Origin: Pseudomonas sp. p1(2021b)
GTDB taxonomy: Bacteria > Pseudomonadota > Gammaproteobacteria > Pseudomonadales > Pseudomonadaceae
Length of the DNA stretch: 64,000 nt
NCBI RefSeq assembly: GCF_020151015.1
Contig: NZ_CP083746.1
Location: 879,001 to 943,000, forward strand
Direction: 5' to 3'
Made by a program: the position numbers and the translations under genes. The notes under the pieces were generated by a model. The model was not told the DNA's origin. It ran no database searches and saw nothing but the letters and a program-made list of their open reading frames with translations. Below, piece by piece: positions 1-14,864 of this stretch (position 1 is its first letter; each line of letters opens with the position of its first letter).

Positions 1-653
1 AAGGTCAGCGGCGTACTGCTCGACCTGGGCGTGTCGTCGCCGCAGCTGGACGACCCGGAGCGCGGCTTCAGCTTCCTCAATGATGGCCCTTTGGATATGC
101 GCATGAACCCGGACCAGGGCATCAGCGCTGCCGAGTTCATTGCCACCGCGCCCGAAGAAGAAATCGCTCGTGTCTTCAAAGAGTACGGCGAAGAGCGTTT
201 CGCCAAGCGCATGGCGCGCGCCGTGGTGCAGCGCCGCGAGCAGCAACCGTTCACCCGCACGGGCGACCTGGCCGAAGTCCTCAAGGTCGCCAACCCGGCC
301 TGGGAGAAGGGCAAGAACCCGGCGACCCGCGCTTTCCAGGGCCTACGCATCCATGTCAACAACGAACTGGGCGACCTGGAGGCGGGCCTGGAGGCTGCTA
401 TCGAGGCGCTGGAAGTCGGTGGCCGCCTGGCGGTGATCAGCTTCCACTCGCTCGAAGATCGCATCGTCAAACTGTTCATGCGCAAGCTGGCCAAGGGCGA
501 GGCGGACAACCTGCCGCGCAACCTGCCGGTGCAGCACAAGGTGTTCGAGCCGAAGATCCGCCTGATCGGCAAGGCGCAGTTCGCCTCTGAAGCCGAACTC
601 AAGGCCAACCCGCGGGCGCGCAGCGCCGTCATGCGGGTGGCGGAGAAATTGCG

Positions 654-657
<4 letters not shown>
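1..657 (+). CDS. rsmH: 16S rRNA (cytosine(1402)-N4)-methyltransferase RsmH, 3' part
   Basis: The reading frame is open from base 1, so the gene begins outside the window; 218 C-terminal codons are present of the roughly 310 usual for the family. RsmH (MraW) uses S-adenosylmethionine to methylate N4 of C1402 in the 16S rRNA decoding centre. Visible family motifs are [11 protein letters not shown] followed by RGFSF, PLDMRM, and the C-terminal SFHSLEDR. It is the first gene of the division/cell-wall cluster seen here and overlaps ftsL by 4 nt, as expected for this operon. Identification is firm; only the N-terminal part of the SAM-binding domain is missing, because of the window edge. Confidence 0.97.
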
Positions 658-2700
<2,043 letters not shown>

Positions 2701-2701
<1 letters not shown>

Positions 2702-4188
2702 TGACAATGCCATTGAGCAAGCTTTTCGCCCATGCCAGCCGCGATCCGTTGATCCGCGAGCTGACCCTCGACAGCCGCCTGGTCCGGCCGGGTGACCTGT
2801 TCCTGGCCGTTCCCGGTGCCAAGGTCGACGGTCGTGCGCACATTGCCGATGCACTGGCTCGCGGCGCTGCCGCCGTGGCCTACGAAGAGCAGGGCGCCAG
2901 CGTTCTGCCGATCACCGAGGCGCCCCTGATCCCGGTGCGTGGCCTGATCGGCCAGCTGTCGGAGATCGCCGGGCGCTTCTACGGCGAGCCCAGTCGCCAG
3001 CTCGACCTGGTGGGTGTCACCGGTACCAACGGCAAGACCAGCGTCACCCAGCTGGTGGCCCAGGCCCTCGATGCGTTGGGCCAGCGCTGCGGGCTGATCG
3101 GCACGCTGGGTACCGGTTTTTATGGCGAGCTGCGCAGCGGCCGCTTGACCACCCCGGACCCTATCGCTGTGCAGGCGACCCTGAACGACCTCAAGAAAGG
3201 TGGCGCCAAGGCCGTGGCCATGGAGGTTTCCTCCCACGCCCTGGAACAGGGCCGGGTCGCCGCCCTGGCCTTCGATATCGCGGTGATGACCAACCTGTCC
3301 CGCGATCACCTGGACTACCACGGCAGCATGGAGGCCTACGAGGCCGCCAAGGCCAAGCTGTTCGCCTGGCCGAACCTGCGTTGCCAGGTGGTCAACCTGG
3401 ACGATGAGTTCGGGCGTCGCCTGGCTGAAGACTTTGCCCGGCGCCCGAGCCCCGAGCATGTCGAAACCCGGCTGCTCAGCTACAGCCTGGAAAACCCGGA
3501 CGCTTCGCTGTTCTGCCGCGAAGCCCATTTCGATGACGATGGCGTGCGCGCCATCCTCGTCACCGCCCAGGGCGAACATACCCTGCGCAGCCAGCTGCTG
3601 GGCCGCTTCAACCTGAGCAACATGCTCGCCGCGGTCGCCACGCTGTTGGCGCTGGACTACCCGCTGGACGAAATCCTCAAGGTCACCCCGCAGCTGCAAG
3701 GCCCGGTCGGTCGCATGCAGCGCCTGGGAGGCGGCGACAAGCCGTTGGTGGTGGTCGACTACGCGCACACCCCGGACGCCCTGGAAAAAGTCCTGGAAGC
3801 CCTGCGCCCCCACGCCCATGGCCGCCTGCTGTGCCTGTTCGGCTGTGGTGGCGACCGCGATCGCGGCAAGCGTCCGCTGATGGCCGCAGTAGCCGAGCGC
3901 CTGGCCGATCGCGTGCTGGTCACCGATGACAACCCGCGCACCGAAGACCCCCTGCGGATCTTCGATGACATCCGCCCCGGCTTTGCCAAACCCGCCGACG
4001 TCGAGTTCGTCGCCGGTCGTGGCGAGGCCATCGCCCACCTGATCGCCACTGCGGCCGCGAACGACGTGATCGTGCTGGCCGGCAAGGGGCATGAGGATTA
4101 CCAGGAGATCAATGGTCAGCGCCATGATTTCTCCGACTTGATCGAAGCCGAGAAGGCACTTGCAGCCTGGGAGGCGACCGATGCTTAA
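2701..4188 (+). CDS. murE: UDP-MurNAc-L-Ala-D-Glu:meso-diaminopimelate ligase MurE
   Basis: A 495-residue cytoplasmic Mur ligase that adds the third stem residue to UDP-MurNAc-dipeptide with ATP. The P-loop GVTGTNGKT places its lysine at residue 112, and DNPR at 410-413 is the signature of enzymes that select meso-diaminopimelate rather than lysine, as expected for a Gram-negative. The start overlaps the ftsI stop by one base; a second in-frame ATG lies two codons on (2707). Frame-open sequence upstream of 2701 is a shadow of ftsI. Confidence 0.98.
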
Positions 4189-5548
4189 GCCCATGACACT
4201 CAGCCAGCTGGCCACGCCGCTGCAGGCACGTGTGGTCGGTGCCGATGCCAGCTTTACCGGCGTGAGCATCGACAGCCGGACCGTGGCTGCCGGCCAGCTG
4301 TTCGTCGCCCTGGCCGGGCCGCGCTTCGATGGCCATGACTACCTGGCTGACGTGAAGGCCAAGGGCGCCGTCGCCGCCCTGGTCGAGCGCGAAGTCGCCG
4401 ATGTCGACCTGCCGCAGCTGCTGGTCGCCGACTGCCGCGTCGCCCTGGGCCAGCTCGGCGCCCTGAACCGTGCCGCGTTCGACAAGCCGGTGGTGGCCAT
4501 CACCGGCTCCAGCGGCAAGACCACGGTCAAGGAAATGCTGGCCTGTATCCTGCGTACCCGTGGTCCGGTGCTGGCGACCCGTGGCAACCTGAACAACGAC
4601 CTCGGCGCGCCGCTGACCTTGTTGGAGATCGCGCCTGAACACAGCGCCGCGGTGATCGAACTGGGGGCCTCGCGTATCGGCGAGATCCGCTACACCGTCG
4701 GCCTGACCCAACCCCAGGTGGCCATCATCAACAATGCCGGCACTGCCCATGTGGGCGAATTCGGTGGCCCCGAGAAAATCGTCGAGGCCAAGGGCGAGAT
4801 CCTCGAAGGCCTGGGCGTGGGGGGGACCGCCATCCTCAACCTGGCCGACAAGGCCTTCGATACCTGGCGCAAGCGTGCGGGCGAGCACCGCATCCTGAGT
4901 TTCGCCCTGGACAATCCGCAGGCCGACTTCCACGCCAGCGACATCGGTCGCGACGCCCGGGGCTGCCCGTCGTTCACCTTGCATGGCCCGGACGGCAGCG
5001 TCCCGGTGCAACTGAACCTGCTGGGTACCCATAATGTCAGCAACGCCTTGGCTGCCGCTGCCGCCGCCCATGCCGTCGGTCTGAGCCTGAGCGGCATCGC
5101 CGCAGGCCTTGGCGCGGTGCAGCCGGTCAAGGGCCGTACCGTGGCGCAGATCGCCCCCAACGGCGTGCGGGTGATCGACGACAGCTACAACGCAAATCCC
5201 ACCTCGATGTGCGCCGCCATTGATATACTCGCCGGCTTTTCCGGCCGCACCGTCCTGGTGCTCGGGGATATCGGCGAACTGGGGCAATGGGCGCAGGAAG
5301 GTCACCGTCAGGTGGGCGACTATGCGCGCGGCAAGGTCGACGCCCTGTACGCAGTGGGTACCAACATGGCCCATGCGGTCGCGGCGTACGGTGCCAATGG
5401 CCGTCATTTCGCTACTCAAGCTGAGCTTATCGATGCCGTTCGCGCCGAGACTGCCAGCGACACCACTATCTTGATCAAGGGCTCGCGCAGCGCTGCGATG
5501 GAAAACGTCGTGGCGGCTTTGTGCGGTGCCAGCGGGGAGAAACATTAA
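4181..5548 (+). CDS. murF: UDP-MurNAc-tripeptide--D-Ala-D-Ala ligase MurF
   Basis: A 455-residue Mur ligase that completes UDP-MurNAc-pentapeptide by adding D-Ala-D-Ala. The ATP-binding motif GSSGKTT has its lysine at about residue 113, and the family's DSYNANP motif is present. The ATG at 4181 overlaps the end of murE by 8 nt; an in-frame start at 4160 would reach further into murE and is unlikely. The D-Ala-D-Ala it uses is made by Ddl, encoded further down the same operon. Confidence 0.97.
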   Translation: MLKPMTLSQLATPLQARVVGADASFTGVSIDSRTVAAGQLFVALAGPRFDGHDYLADVKAKGAVAALVEREVADVDLPQLLVADCRVALGQLGALNRAAFDKPVVAITGSSGKTTVKEMLACILRTRGPVLATRGNLNNDLGAPLTLLEIAPEHSAAVIELGASRIGEIRYTVGLTQPQVAIINNAGTAHVGEFGGPEKIVEAKGEILEGLGVGGTAILNLADKAFDTWRKRAGEHRILSFALDNPQADFHASDIGRDARGCPSFTLHGPDGSVPVQLNLLGTHNVSNALAAAAAAHAVGLSLSGIAAGLGAVQPVKGRTVAQIAPNGVRVIDDSYNANPTSMCAAIDILAGFSGRTVLVLGDIGELGQWAQEGHRQVGDYARGKVDALYAVGTNMAHAVAAYGANGRHFATQAELIDAVRAETASDTTILIKGSRSAAMENVVAALCGASGEKH

Positions 5549-6630
5549 TGCTGCTGCTGTTGGCCGAGTATCTGCAACAGTTCCACAAGGGCTTCGCGGT
5601 CTTCCAGTACCTGTCCCTGCGCGGGATCCTGGGCGTGCTGACCGCATTGTCCCTGGCACTGTGGCTGGGGCCGTGGATGATTCGTACCCTGCAGATCCGC
5701 CAGATCGGTCAGGCCGTGCGCAACGACGGCCCGCAATCGCACCTGTCCAAGTCCGGCACCCCGACCATGGGCGGTGCGCTGATCCTGTCCGCCATCGGCA
5801 TCAGCACCCTGCTGTGGGCCGACCTGACCAACCGCTACGTCTGGGTCGTGCTGATCGTGACCCTGCTGTTCGGCGCCATCGGCTGGGTCGACGACTACCG
5901 CAAGGTGATCGAGAAGAACTCCCGCGGGCTGCCAAGCCGCTGGAAATACTTCTGGCAGTCGGTGTTCGGCCTGGGGGCCGCAGTGTTCCTCTACATGACT
6001 GCGCCGACCAGCGTGGAGACCACCCTGATCGTGCCGATGCTCAAGGACGTGACCATTCCGCTGGGCATCGGCTTCGTCGTGCTGACCTATTTCGTCATCG
6101 TCGGCTCGAGCAACGCGGTCAACCTGACCGACGGTCTCGATGGCCTGGCGATCATGCCGACGGTGATGGTCGGCGGTGCCCTGGGCATCTTCTGCTACCT
6201 GTCGGGCAACGTGAAGTTCGCCGAATACCTGCTGATCCCCTACGTGCCGGGTGCCGGCGAGCTGATTGTGTTCTGCGGCGCGCTGATCGGCGCCGGGCTG
6301 GGCTTCCTGTGGTTCAACACCTACCCGGCCCAGGTCTTCATGGGCGACGTCGGCGCCCTGGCGCTGGGCGCGGCCCTGGGCACCATCGCGGTCATCGTCC
6401 GCCAGGAGATCGTGCTGTTCATCATGGGTGGCGTGTTCGTCATGGAGACCCTTTCGGTGGTGATCCAGGTGGCCTCCTTCAAGCTGACCGGCAAGCGCGT
6501 GTTCCGCATGGCGCCGATTCACCACCACTTTGAACTCAAGGGTTGGCCCGAGCCGCGGGTGATCGTCCGATTCTGGATCATCACCGTGATTCTGGTGCTG
6601 ATCGGCCTTGCCACCCTGAAACTGAGGTAG
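5548..6630 (+). CDS. mraY: Phospho-N-acetylmuramoyl-pentapeptide transferase MraY
   Basis: A 360-residue polytopic inner-membrane enzyme (about ten membrane segments) that transfers phospho-MurNAc-pentapeptide to undecaprenyl phosphate, giving lipid I. Family signatures are seen: [10 protein letters not shown], the acidic [18 protein letters not shown] and the C-terminal APIHHHFE. Its length equals that of E. coli MraY. The start is the ATG that shares one base with the murF stop; the longer open frame upstream lies within murF. Confidence 0.98.
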   Translation: MLLLLAEYLQQFHKGFAVFQYLSLRGILGVLTALSLALWLGPWMIRTLQIRQIGQAVRNDGPQSHLSKSGTPTMGGALILSAIGISTLLWADLTNRYVWVVLIVTLLFGAIGWVDDYRKVIEKNSRGLPSRWKYFWQSVFGLGAAVFLYMTAPTSVETTLIVPMLKDVTIPLGIGFVVLTYFVIVGSSNAVNLTDGLDGLAIMPTVMVGGALGIFCYLSGNVKFAEYLLIPYVPGAGELIVFCGALIGAGLGFLWFNTYPAQVFMGDVGALALGAALGTIAVIVRQEIVLFIMGGVFVMETLSVVIQVASFKLTGKRVFRMAPIHHHFELKGWPEPRVIVRFWIITVILVLIGLATLKLR

Positions 6631-6636
6631 ACGAGC

Positions 6637-7983
6637 GTGTCACTGATCGCTTCCGACCAATTCCGCATCGTTGTCGGCCTCGGCAAGAGCGGCATGTCCC
6701 TGGTTCGCTTCCTGGCGAACCGGGGCATCGCCTTTGCGGTCGCCGACACCCGCGAGCAGCCGCCGGAACTGGACACCCTGCGCCGTGAATACCCGCAGGT
6801 GGAAGTGCGCTGTGGCGAATTGGACGTGGACTTCCTGTGCCGCGCCAGCGAACTCTATGTCAGCCCTGGCCTGGCCCTGGCCACCCCGGCGCTGCAGCAG
6901 GCTGCCACACGTGGCGTGAAGCTGTCCGGCGACATCGAGCTGTTCGCACGTTTCGCCAAGGCGCCGATCGTGGCCATCAGCGGCTCCAATGCCAAGAGCA
7001 CCGTGACCACCCTGGTCGGCGAAATGGCCGCCAAGGCTGGCAAGCGCGTGGCCGTGGGCGGCAACCTGGGCACTCCGGCGCTGGACCTGCTGGACGACAC
7101 CGTGGAGCTGTACGTCCTGGAGTTGTCCAGCTTCCAGCTGGAGACCACCGACCAGCTCAACGCCGAAGTGGCCACCGTGCTCAACATCAGTGAAGACCAC
7201 ATGGACCGTTACAGCGGCCTGCCGGCCTATCACCTGGCCAAGCACCGGATCTTCCGTGGCGCGCGTCAGGTGGTGGTCAACCGCCAGGATGCCCTGAGCC
7301 GGCCTTTGCCGGTCGAAGGCCGCCCATGCTGGACCTTCGGTCTCAATACTCCGGACTTCAAGGCCTTCGGCCTGCGTGAAGTGAACGGCGAGAAACACCT
7401 GGCCTTCGAGTTCCAGGCATTGATGCCGGTGCGCGAGCTGAAGATCCGTGGTGCCCACAACCAGAGCAACGCCTTGGCCGCCCTGGCCCTGGGTCATGCC
7501 GTGGGCCTGCCGTTCGCCCCGATGCTCGAAGCCCTGCGCGAATTCGCCGGGCTCGCCCACCGCTGCCAATGGGTGCGCGAGCGCAATGGCGTCAACTGGT
7601 ACGACGACTCCAAGGCCACCAATGTCGGTGCCGCCCTGGCGGCGATCGAAGGCCTGGGCGCGGATATCGACGGCAAGCTGGTGCTGATCGCCGGTGGCGA
7701 TGGCAAGGGCGCCGATTTCTCTGCCTTGCGCGAGCCGGTGGCGCGTTTCTGCCGCGCGGTGGTGCTGCTCGGCCGTGACGCCGAACGCCTGGCCGAGTCG
7801 CTGGGCGAGGGCGTGCGCCAAGTCAGGGTCAAGACCCTGGACGAAGCGGTGCAGCAGTGCGCCGAGCTGGCCCAGCCCGGCGACGCCGTGTTGCTGTCGC
7901 CGGCCTGCGCGAGCCTGGACATGTTCAAGAACTTCGAAGAACGCGGGCGCCTGTTCGCCCAGGCGGCGGGAGGGCTGGCATGA
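6637..7983 (+). CDS. murD: UDP-MurNAc-L-Ala--D-Glu ligase MurD
   Basis: A 448-residue cytoplasmic ligase that adds D-glutamate to UDP-MurNAc-L-Ala. The N-terminal UMP-binding domain starts GLGKSG. The P-loop reads GSNAKST (Lys120), with Ala where most bacteria have Gly; I recall the same substitution in other Pseudomonas MurD proteins, so it is probably a genus trait. The GTG start at 6637 follows a good ribosome binding site six bases after mraY. The TGA overlaps the ftsW ATG. Confidence 0.97.
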   Translation: MSLIASDQFRIVVGLGKSGMSLVRFLANRGIAFAVADTREQPPELDTLRREYPQVEVRCGELDVDFLCRASELYVSPGLALATPALQQAATRGVKLSGDIELFARFAKAPIVAISGSNAKSTVTTLVGEMAAKAGKRVAVGGNLGTPALDLLDDTVELYVLELSSFQLETTDQLNAEVATVLNISEDHMDRYSGLPAYHLAKHRIFRGARQVVVNRQDALSRPLPVEGRPCWTFGLNTPDFKAFGLREVNGEKHLAFEFQALMPVRELKIRGAHNQSNALAALALGHAVGLPFAPMLEALREFAGLAHRCQWVRERNGVNWYDDSKATNVGAALAAIEGLGADIDGKLVLIAGGDGKGADFSALREPVARFCRAVVLLGRDAERLAESLGEGVRQVRVKTLDEAVQQCAELAQPGDAVLLSPACASLDMFKNFEERGRLFAQAAGGLA

Positions 7984-9194
7984 TCTTCGGCATCCTCAAG
8001 CCCTACCCATCGCCACTGATCAGCGGTCGCGGCATCGACCTGGACTTCGCCTTCCTCGCCGGTTGCCTGGCGCTGCTCGGCCTGGGCCTGGTGATGATCA
8101 CCTCGGCGTCCTCGGAAGTCGCCGCGGTGCAGTCGGGCAACCCGCTGTACCACATGTTCCGGCACCTGGTGTACGTAGCCCTGGGCCTGGTCGCCTGCGG
8201 CGCCACCCTGCTGGTCCCGATCGCCACCTGGCAACGCATGGGCTTCACCATGCTGGTCGGCGCCTTCGGCCTGCTGGTGCTGGTGCTGGTGCCGGGCATC
8301 GGCCGGGAAGTGAACGGCTCGATGCGCTGGATCGGCTTCAGCTTCTTCAACGTCCAGCCTTCGGAGATCGCCAAGGTCTTCGTGGTCATTTACCTGGCTG
8401 GCTACCTGGTTCGCCGGCAACAGGAGGTGCGCGAAAGCTGGATGGGCTTCTTCAAGCCGTTCATCGTCCTGCTGCCGATGGCAGGCCTGCTGCTGATGGA
8501 GCCGGACTTCGGGGCCACTGTGGTCATGATGGGCGCCGCGGCGGCCATGCTGTTCCTCGGCGGGGTGGGTCTGTTCCGCTTCAGCCTGATGGTGGCGCTG
8601 GCGGTGGTGGCGGTGTTCGTCCTGGTCCAGGCGCAACCCTACCGGATGGCGCGCCTGATCACCTTCACCGACCCGTGGGCCGACCAGTTCGGCTCCGGCT
8701 ACCAGTTGACCCAGGCGCTGATCGCCTTCGGTCGCGGCGAATGGCTGGGCGTGGGCCTGGGCAACAGTGTGCAGAAGCAGTTCTACCTGCCCGAGGCGCA
8801 CACCGACTTCGTGTTCTCGGTACTGGCCGAGGAGCTGGGTGTGGTCGGCTCGCTGTGCACCGTGGCGTTGTTCGTCTTCGTCACCGTGCGTGCCCTGTAC
8901 ATCGGCCTGTGGGCCGAGAAGGCCAAGCAGTTCTTCGCCGCCTACATGGCATTCGGCCTGGCTTTCCTGTGGATCGGCCAGTTCCTGATCAACATCGGTG
9001 TGAACGTCGGCCTGCTGCCTACCAAGGGCCTGACCTTGCCATTCCTCAGCTACGGCGGCAGTTCCCTGGTGATCTGCTGTGCCTGTGTGGGCTTGTTGCT
9101 GCGCATCGAATGGGAGAGCCGCACGCACCTGGGCAGCGAGGAGCACGAATTCAAGGAAAGCGATTTTGCCGAGGAGACCTATCATGGCCGCTGA
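7980..9194 (+). CDS. ftsW: Peptidoglycan glycosyltransferase FtsW
   Basis: A 404-residue SEDS-family inner-membrane protein with about ten membrane segments; it polymerises lipid II at the septum as partner of FtsI. SEDS features include the long periplasmic loop with PEAHTDFVFSVLAEELG and the C-terminal PFLSYGGSS. I chose ATG 7980 (MIFGILKPYP) because it overlaps the murD stop by 4 nt and gives the family length; the upstream frame is inside murD. The cytoplasmic C-terminal tail is acidic and short. Confidence 0.97.
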   Translation: MIFGILKPYPSPLISGRGIDLDFAFLAGCLALLGLGLVMITSASSEVAAVQSGNPLYHMFRHLVYVALGLVACGATLLVPIATWQRMGFTMLVGAFGLLVLVLVPGIGREVNGSMRWIGFSFFNVQPSEIAKVFVVIYLAGYLVRRQQEVRESWMGFFKPFIVLLPMAGLLLMEPDFGATVVMMGAAAAMLFLGGVGLFRFSLMVALAVVAVFVLVQAQPYRMARLITFTDPWADQFGSGYQLTQALIAFGRGEWLGVGLGNSVQKQFYLPEAHTDFVFSVLAEELGVVGSLCTVALFVFVTVRALYIGLWAEKAKQFFAAYMAFGLAFLWIGQFLINIGVNVGLLPTKGLTLPFLSYGGSSLVICCACVGLLLRIEWESRTHLGSEEHEFKESDFAEETYHGR

Positions 9195-10255
9195 CGGCAA
9201 GAACGTCCTGATCATGGCTGGCGGCACCGGAGGGCATGTGTTCCCGGCCCTGGCCTGTGCCCGCGAATTCCAGGCCCGTGGCTACAGCGTGCACTGGCTA
9301 GGTACCCCGCGTGGCATCGAGAACGAGCTAGTGCCCCAGGCTGGCCTGCCCCTGCACCTGATCCAGGTCAGCGGCCTGCGTGGCAAGGGCAAGCTGTCGC
9401 TGCTCAAGGCGCCCTTCACCTTGGTCAAGGCTGTGCTCCAGGCGCGGCGTGTCATTCGTCAGCTCAAGCCGGTATGCGTGCTGGGCTTCGGCGGTTATGT
9501 GACCGGTCCTGGCGGCGTTGCCGCACGGCTGTGCGGCGTTCCACTGGTGATTCACGAGCAGAATGCCCGCGCCGGTACCGCCAATCGGCTGCTGGTGCCA
9601 TTGTCGGCCCGTGTCTGCGAGGCTTTCCCGGACACCTTCGAGGCCAGCGACAAGCGCCGTACCACCGGTAACCCGGTACGCCCGGAGCTGTTCCTGGATG
9701 CCCATCGCGCGCCCCTGGCCGAGCGCCGTGCACGCCTGTTGGTGCTCGGCGGCAGCCTGGGTGCGGAACCATTGAACAAATTGCTGCCTAAGGCCCTGTC
9801 GGAAGTGCCCGCCAGTGTACGCCCCGAGGTGTTCCACCAGGCCGGCAAGCAGCATGCGCCGATCACCGCCGAGCGTTATCGCGAGGCCGGGGTCGAGGCT
9901 CAGGTAGAGCCCTTCATCAAGGACATGGCCCACGCCTATGGCTGGGCCGACATGGTGGTCTGCCGGGCCGGTGCCCTGACCGTCAGCGAACTGGCGGCCG
10001 CAGGCCTGCCTTCGGTGCTGGTGCCCTTGCCCCATGCCATCGATGACCACCAGACCCACAACGCCCAATACCTGGCACGTGAAGGCGCCGCCTTCCTGAT
10101 GCCACAAGCGACAACTGGCGCAGCGCAGCTCGCTGAACGCCTGAACGAGGTGCTGATGCAACCCGAGAAACTCAACACCATGGCCAGCACCGCACGGCGC
10201 CTGGCCAAACCTGCCGCAACCAGCACCGTGGTCGACATCTGCCTGGAGGTGGCCC

Positions 10256-10263
<8 letters not shown>
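9184..10263 (+). CDS. murG: UDP-GlcNAc:lipid I GlcNAc transferase MurG
   Basis: A 359-residue peripheral membrane GT-B glycosyltransferase that converts lipid I to lipid II. The N-terminal glycine-rich loop GGTGGH is at residues 13-18, and the donor-side sequence [15 protein letters not shown] matches the family's UDP-GlcNAc-binding region. The ATG at 9184 lies inside the end of ftsW (11-nt overlap). The TGA overlaps the murC start by 8 nt. Confidence 0.97.
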
Positions 10264-12663
<2,400 letters not shown>

Positions 12664-12668
12664 CAGCC

Positions 12669-13538
12669 ATGCAAGGCGCGATGTTACGTCATCAGCAACC
12701 CGCCACCGGCCGTAGCAAGCCGGTGCCGCGTGGTGCCAGCCGACTGGTGGCCAAGGAGCCAATGTCGGCGCGCCTGCCCAAGGCCAATTTCAGTGTGTTC
12801 AAGCGCCTGCTGTGGCCGGTGCTGCTGGTCGCCGCGGGCTTCGGTGCCTATGAAGGTGCCGTGCGCCTGATGCCGTACGCCGATCGGCCGATCACCAAGA
12901 TCGCCGTGCAGGGCGACCTGAGCTACATCAGCCAGCAGGCGGTGCAGCAGCGGATCGCGCCCTACGTGGCCGCGAGCTTCTTCAGCGTCGACCTCACGGC
13001 GATGCGCACGGAGCTCGAGCAGATGCCGTGGATCGCCCATGCCGAAGTCCGCCGTGTCTGGCCGGACGAGGTGGTGATCCGCCTGGAAGAACAGTTGCCG
13101 GTGGCGCGTTGGGGCGACCAGGCCCTGATCAACAATCAGGGGCAGGCCTTCACCCCGCGCGAACTGGCCAACTACGAGCACCTGCCGCAGCTGTTCGGGC
13201 CGCAGCGCGCTCAGCAACAAGTCATGCAGCAGTATCAGGTATTGAGCCAGATGCTGCGCCCCTTGGGCTTTTCCATCGCTCGCCTGGAGCTGCGCGAGCG
13301 AGGCAGCTGGTTCCTGACCACCGGCGCGGGCAGCGCCGGGCCTGGGATCGAGCTGCTGCTGGGGCGCGACCACCTGGTGGAGAAGATGCGCCGTTTCATT
13401 GCCATTTACGACAAGACACTCAAAGAGCAGATCACCAACATCGCCCGCGTTGATCTGCGGTACGCCAACGGGCTTGCCGTTGGCTGGCGGGAACCGATTG
13501 CACCGACGACGGCCCAACCCGCCGTTGCGAAGAATTAG
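12669..13538 (+). CDS. ftsQ: Cell division protein FtsQ
   Basis: A 289-residue bitopic divisome protein. The basic cytoplasmic N-terminus runs to about residue 40, one membrane segment follows, then a periplasmic POTRA domain (about 60-130, from [10 protein letters not shown]) and the FtsQ beta domain. It bridges early and late division proteins through FtsB/FtsL. The ATG at 12669 follows ddlB by 5 nt; other in-frame ATGs at 12681 and 12762 would shorten the cytoplasmic tail, so the exact start is less sure than the gene. Confidence 0.95.
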   Translation: MQGAMLRHQQPATGRSKPVPRGASRLVAKEPMSARLPKANFSVFKRLLWPVLLVAAGFGAYEGAVRLMPYADRPITKIAVQGDLSYISQQAVQQRIAPYVAASFFSVDLTAMRTELEQMPWIAHAEVRRVWPDEVVIRLEEQLPVARWGDQALINNQGQAFTPRELANYEHLPQLFGPQRAQQQVMQQYQVLSQMLRPLGFSIARLELRERGSWFLTTGAGSAGPGIELLLGRDHLVEKMRRFIAIYDKTLKEQITNIARVDLRYANGLAVGWREPIAPTTAQPAVAKN

Positions 13539-13552
13539 AGAGAGGCAGGACC

Positions 13553-14809
13553 ATGGCAAACGCGCATAGCGGCAAAATGATCGTCGGGCTGGACATCGGC
13601 ACCTCCAAGGTGGTGGCGCTGGTGGGTGAAGTGGCCGACGACGGCTCCCTGGAGATCGTGGGGATCGGCACCCACCCGTCCCGCGGCCTGAAGAAGGGCG
13701 TGGTGGTGAACATCGAATCGACCGTGCAGTCGATCCAGCGCGCCGTGGAAGAAGCGCAGCTGATGGCCGGCTGCCGTATCCACTCGGCATTCGTCGGTGT
13801 CGCCGGCAATCACATCCGCAGCCTGAACTCCCACGGCATCGTCGCCATCCGCGACCGGGAAGTGAGCACCGCTGACCTCGAGCGCGTGCTCGACGCTGCC
13901 CAGGCCGTGGCCATTCCGGCCGACCAGCGGGTGCTGCACACCCTGCCGCAGGACTACGTGATCGACAACCAAGAGGGCGTGCGCGAGCCCCTGGGCATGT
14001 CGGGCGTACGCCTGGAGGCCAAGGTTCACGTGGTCACCTGCGCGGTCAATGCCGCGCAGAACATCGAAAAATGCGTGCGCCGCTGCGGCCTGGAAATCGA
14101 CGACATCATCCTCGAGCAGCTGGCCTCGGCCTACTCGGTGCTGACCGATGACGAAAAAGAACTGGGCGTGTGCCTGGTGGACATCGGTGGTGGCACCACC
14201 GATATCGCCATCTTCACCGAAGGCGCTATCCGCCACACCGCGGTGATCCCGATCGCCGGCGACCAGGTGACCAACGACATCGCCATGGCCTTGCGTACGC
14301 CGACCCAGTACGCCGAGGAAATCAAGATCCGCTACGCCTGCGCCCTGGCCAAGCTGGCCGGCGCCGGCGAGACCATCAAAGTGCCGAGCGTGGGCGATCG
14401 CCCGCCGCGCGAGCTGTCGCGCCAGGCCCTGGCCGAGGTGGTGGAGCCCCGTTACGACGAGCTCTTCACCCTCATCCAGGCCGAGCTGCGTCGCAGCGGT
14501 TACGAGGACCTGGTGCCGGCCGGCATCGTCCTCACCGGTGGCACCGCGAAGATGGAAGGCGCCGTGGAATTGGCCGAGGAAATCTTCCACATGCCGGTAC
14601 GCCTGGGCGTGCCGCACAGCGTTCGGGGGCTGAGCGATGTCGTACGCAACCCGATCTATTCCACCGGCGTGGGCCTGCTCACCTATGGCCTGCAAAAGCA
14701 GACCGAGGACCTGCCCTTGACCGGTAACAGCAGCAGCAACAGCTATGGCGATGAACCGAAGGCCCCGGTGCTTGAGCGATTCAAGCGTTGGGTCCAGGGC
14801 AACTTCTAA
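13553..14809 (+). CDS. ftsA: Cell division protein FtsA
   Basis: A 418-residue actin-fold ATPase that tethers FtsZ filaments to the membrane and recruits later division proteins. The phosphate-1 motif GLDIGTSKVVALVGE opens the protein, DIGGGTTDIAIF is the phosphate-2 loop and GGTAKMEG the adenosine loop. The C-terminus ends in the amphipathic helix ERFKRWVQGNF typical of FtsA membrane targeting. It lies 14 nt after ftsQ. Confidence 0.98.
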   Translation: MANAHSGKMIVGLDIGTSKVVALVGEVADDGSLEIVGIGTHPSRGLKKGVVVNIESTVQSIQRAVEEAQLMAGCRIHSAFVGVAGNHIRSLNSHGIVAIRDREVSTADLERVLDAAQAVAIPADQRVLHTLPQDYVIDNQEGVREPLGMSGVRLEAKVHVVTCAVNAAQNIEKCVRRCGLEIDDIILEQLASAYSVLTDDEKELGVCLVDIGGGTTDIAIFTEGAIRHTAVIPIAGDQVTNDIAMALRTPTQYAEEIKIRYACALAKLAGAGETIKVPSVGDRPPRELSRQALAEVVEPRYDELFTLIQAELRRSGYEDLVPAGIVLTGGTAKMEGAVELAEEIFHMPVRLGVPHSVRGLSDVVRNPIYSTGVGLLTYGLQKQTEDLPLTGNSSSNSYGDEPKAPVLERFKRWVQGNF

Positions 14810-14864
14810 GTTTCAAAGCAGTAGTGGTAGGCGCAAAAACTAGAGAACTGTAAGGAGAGGGAAA

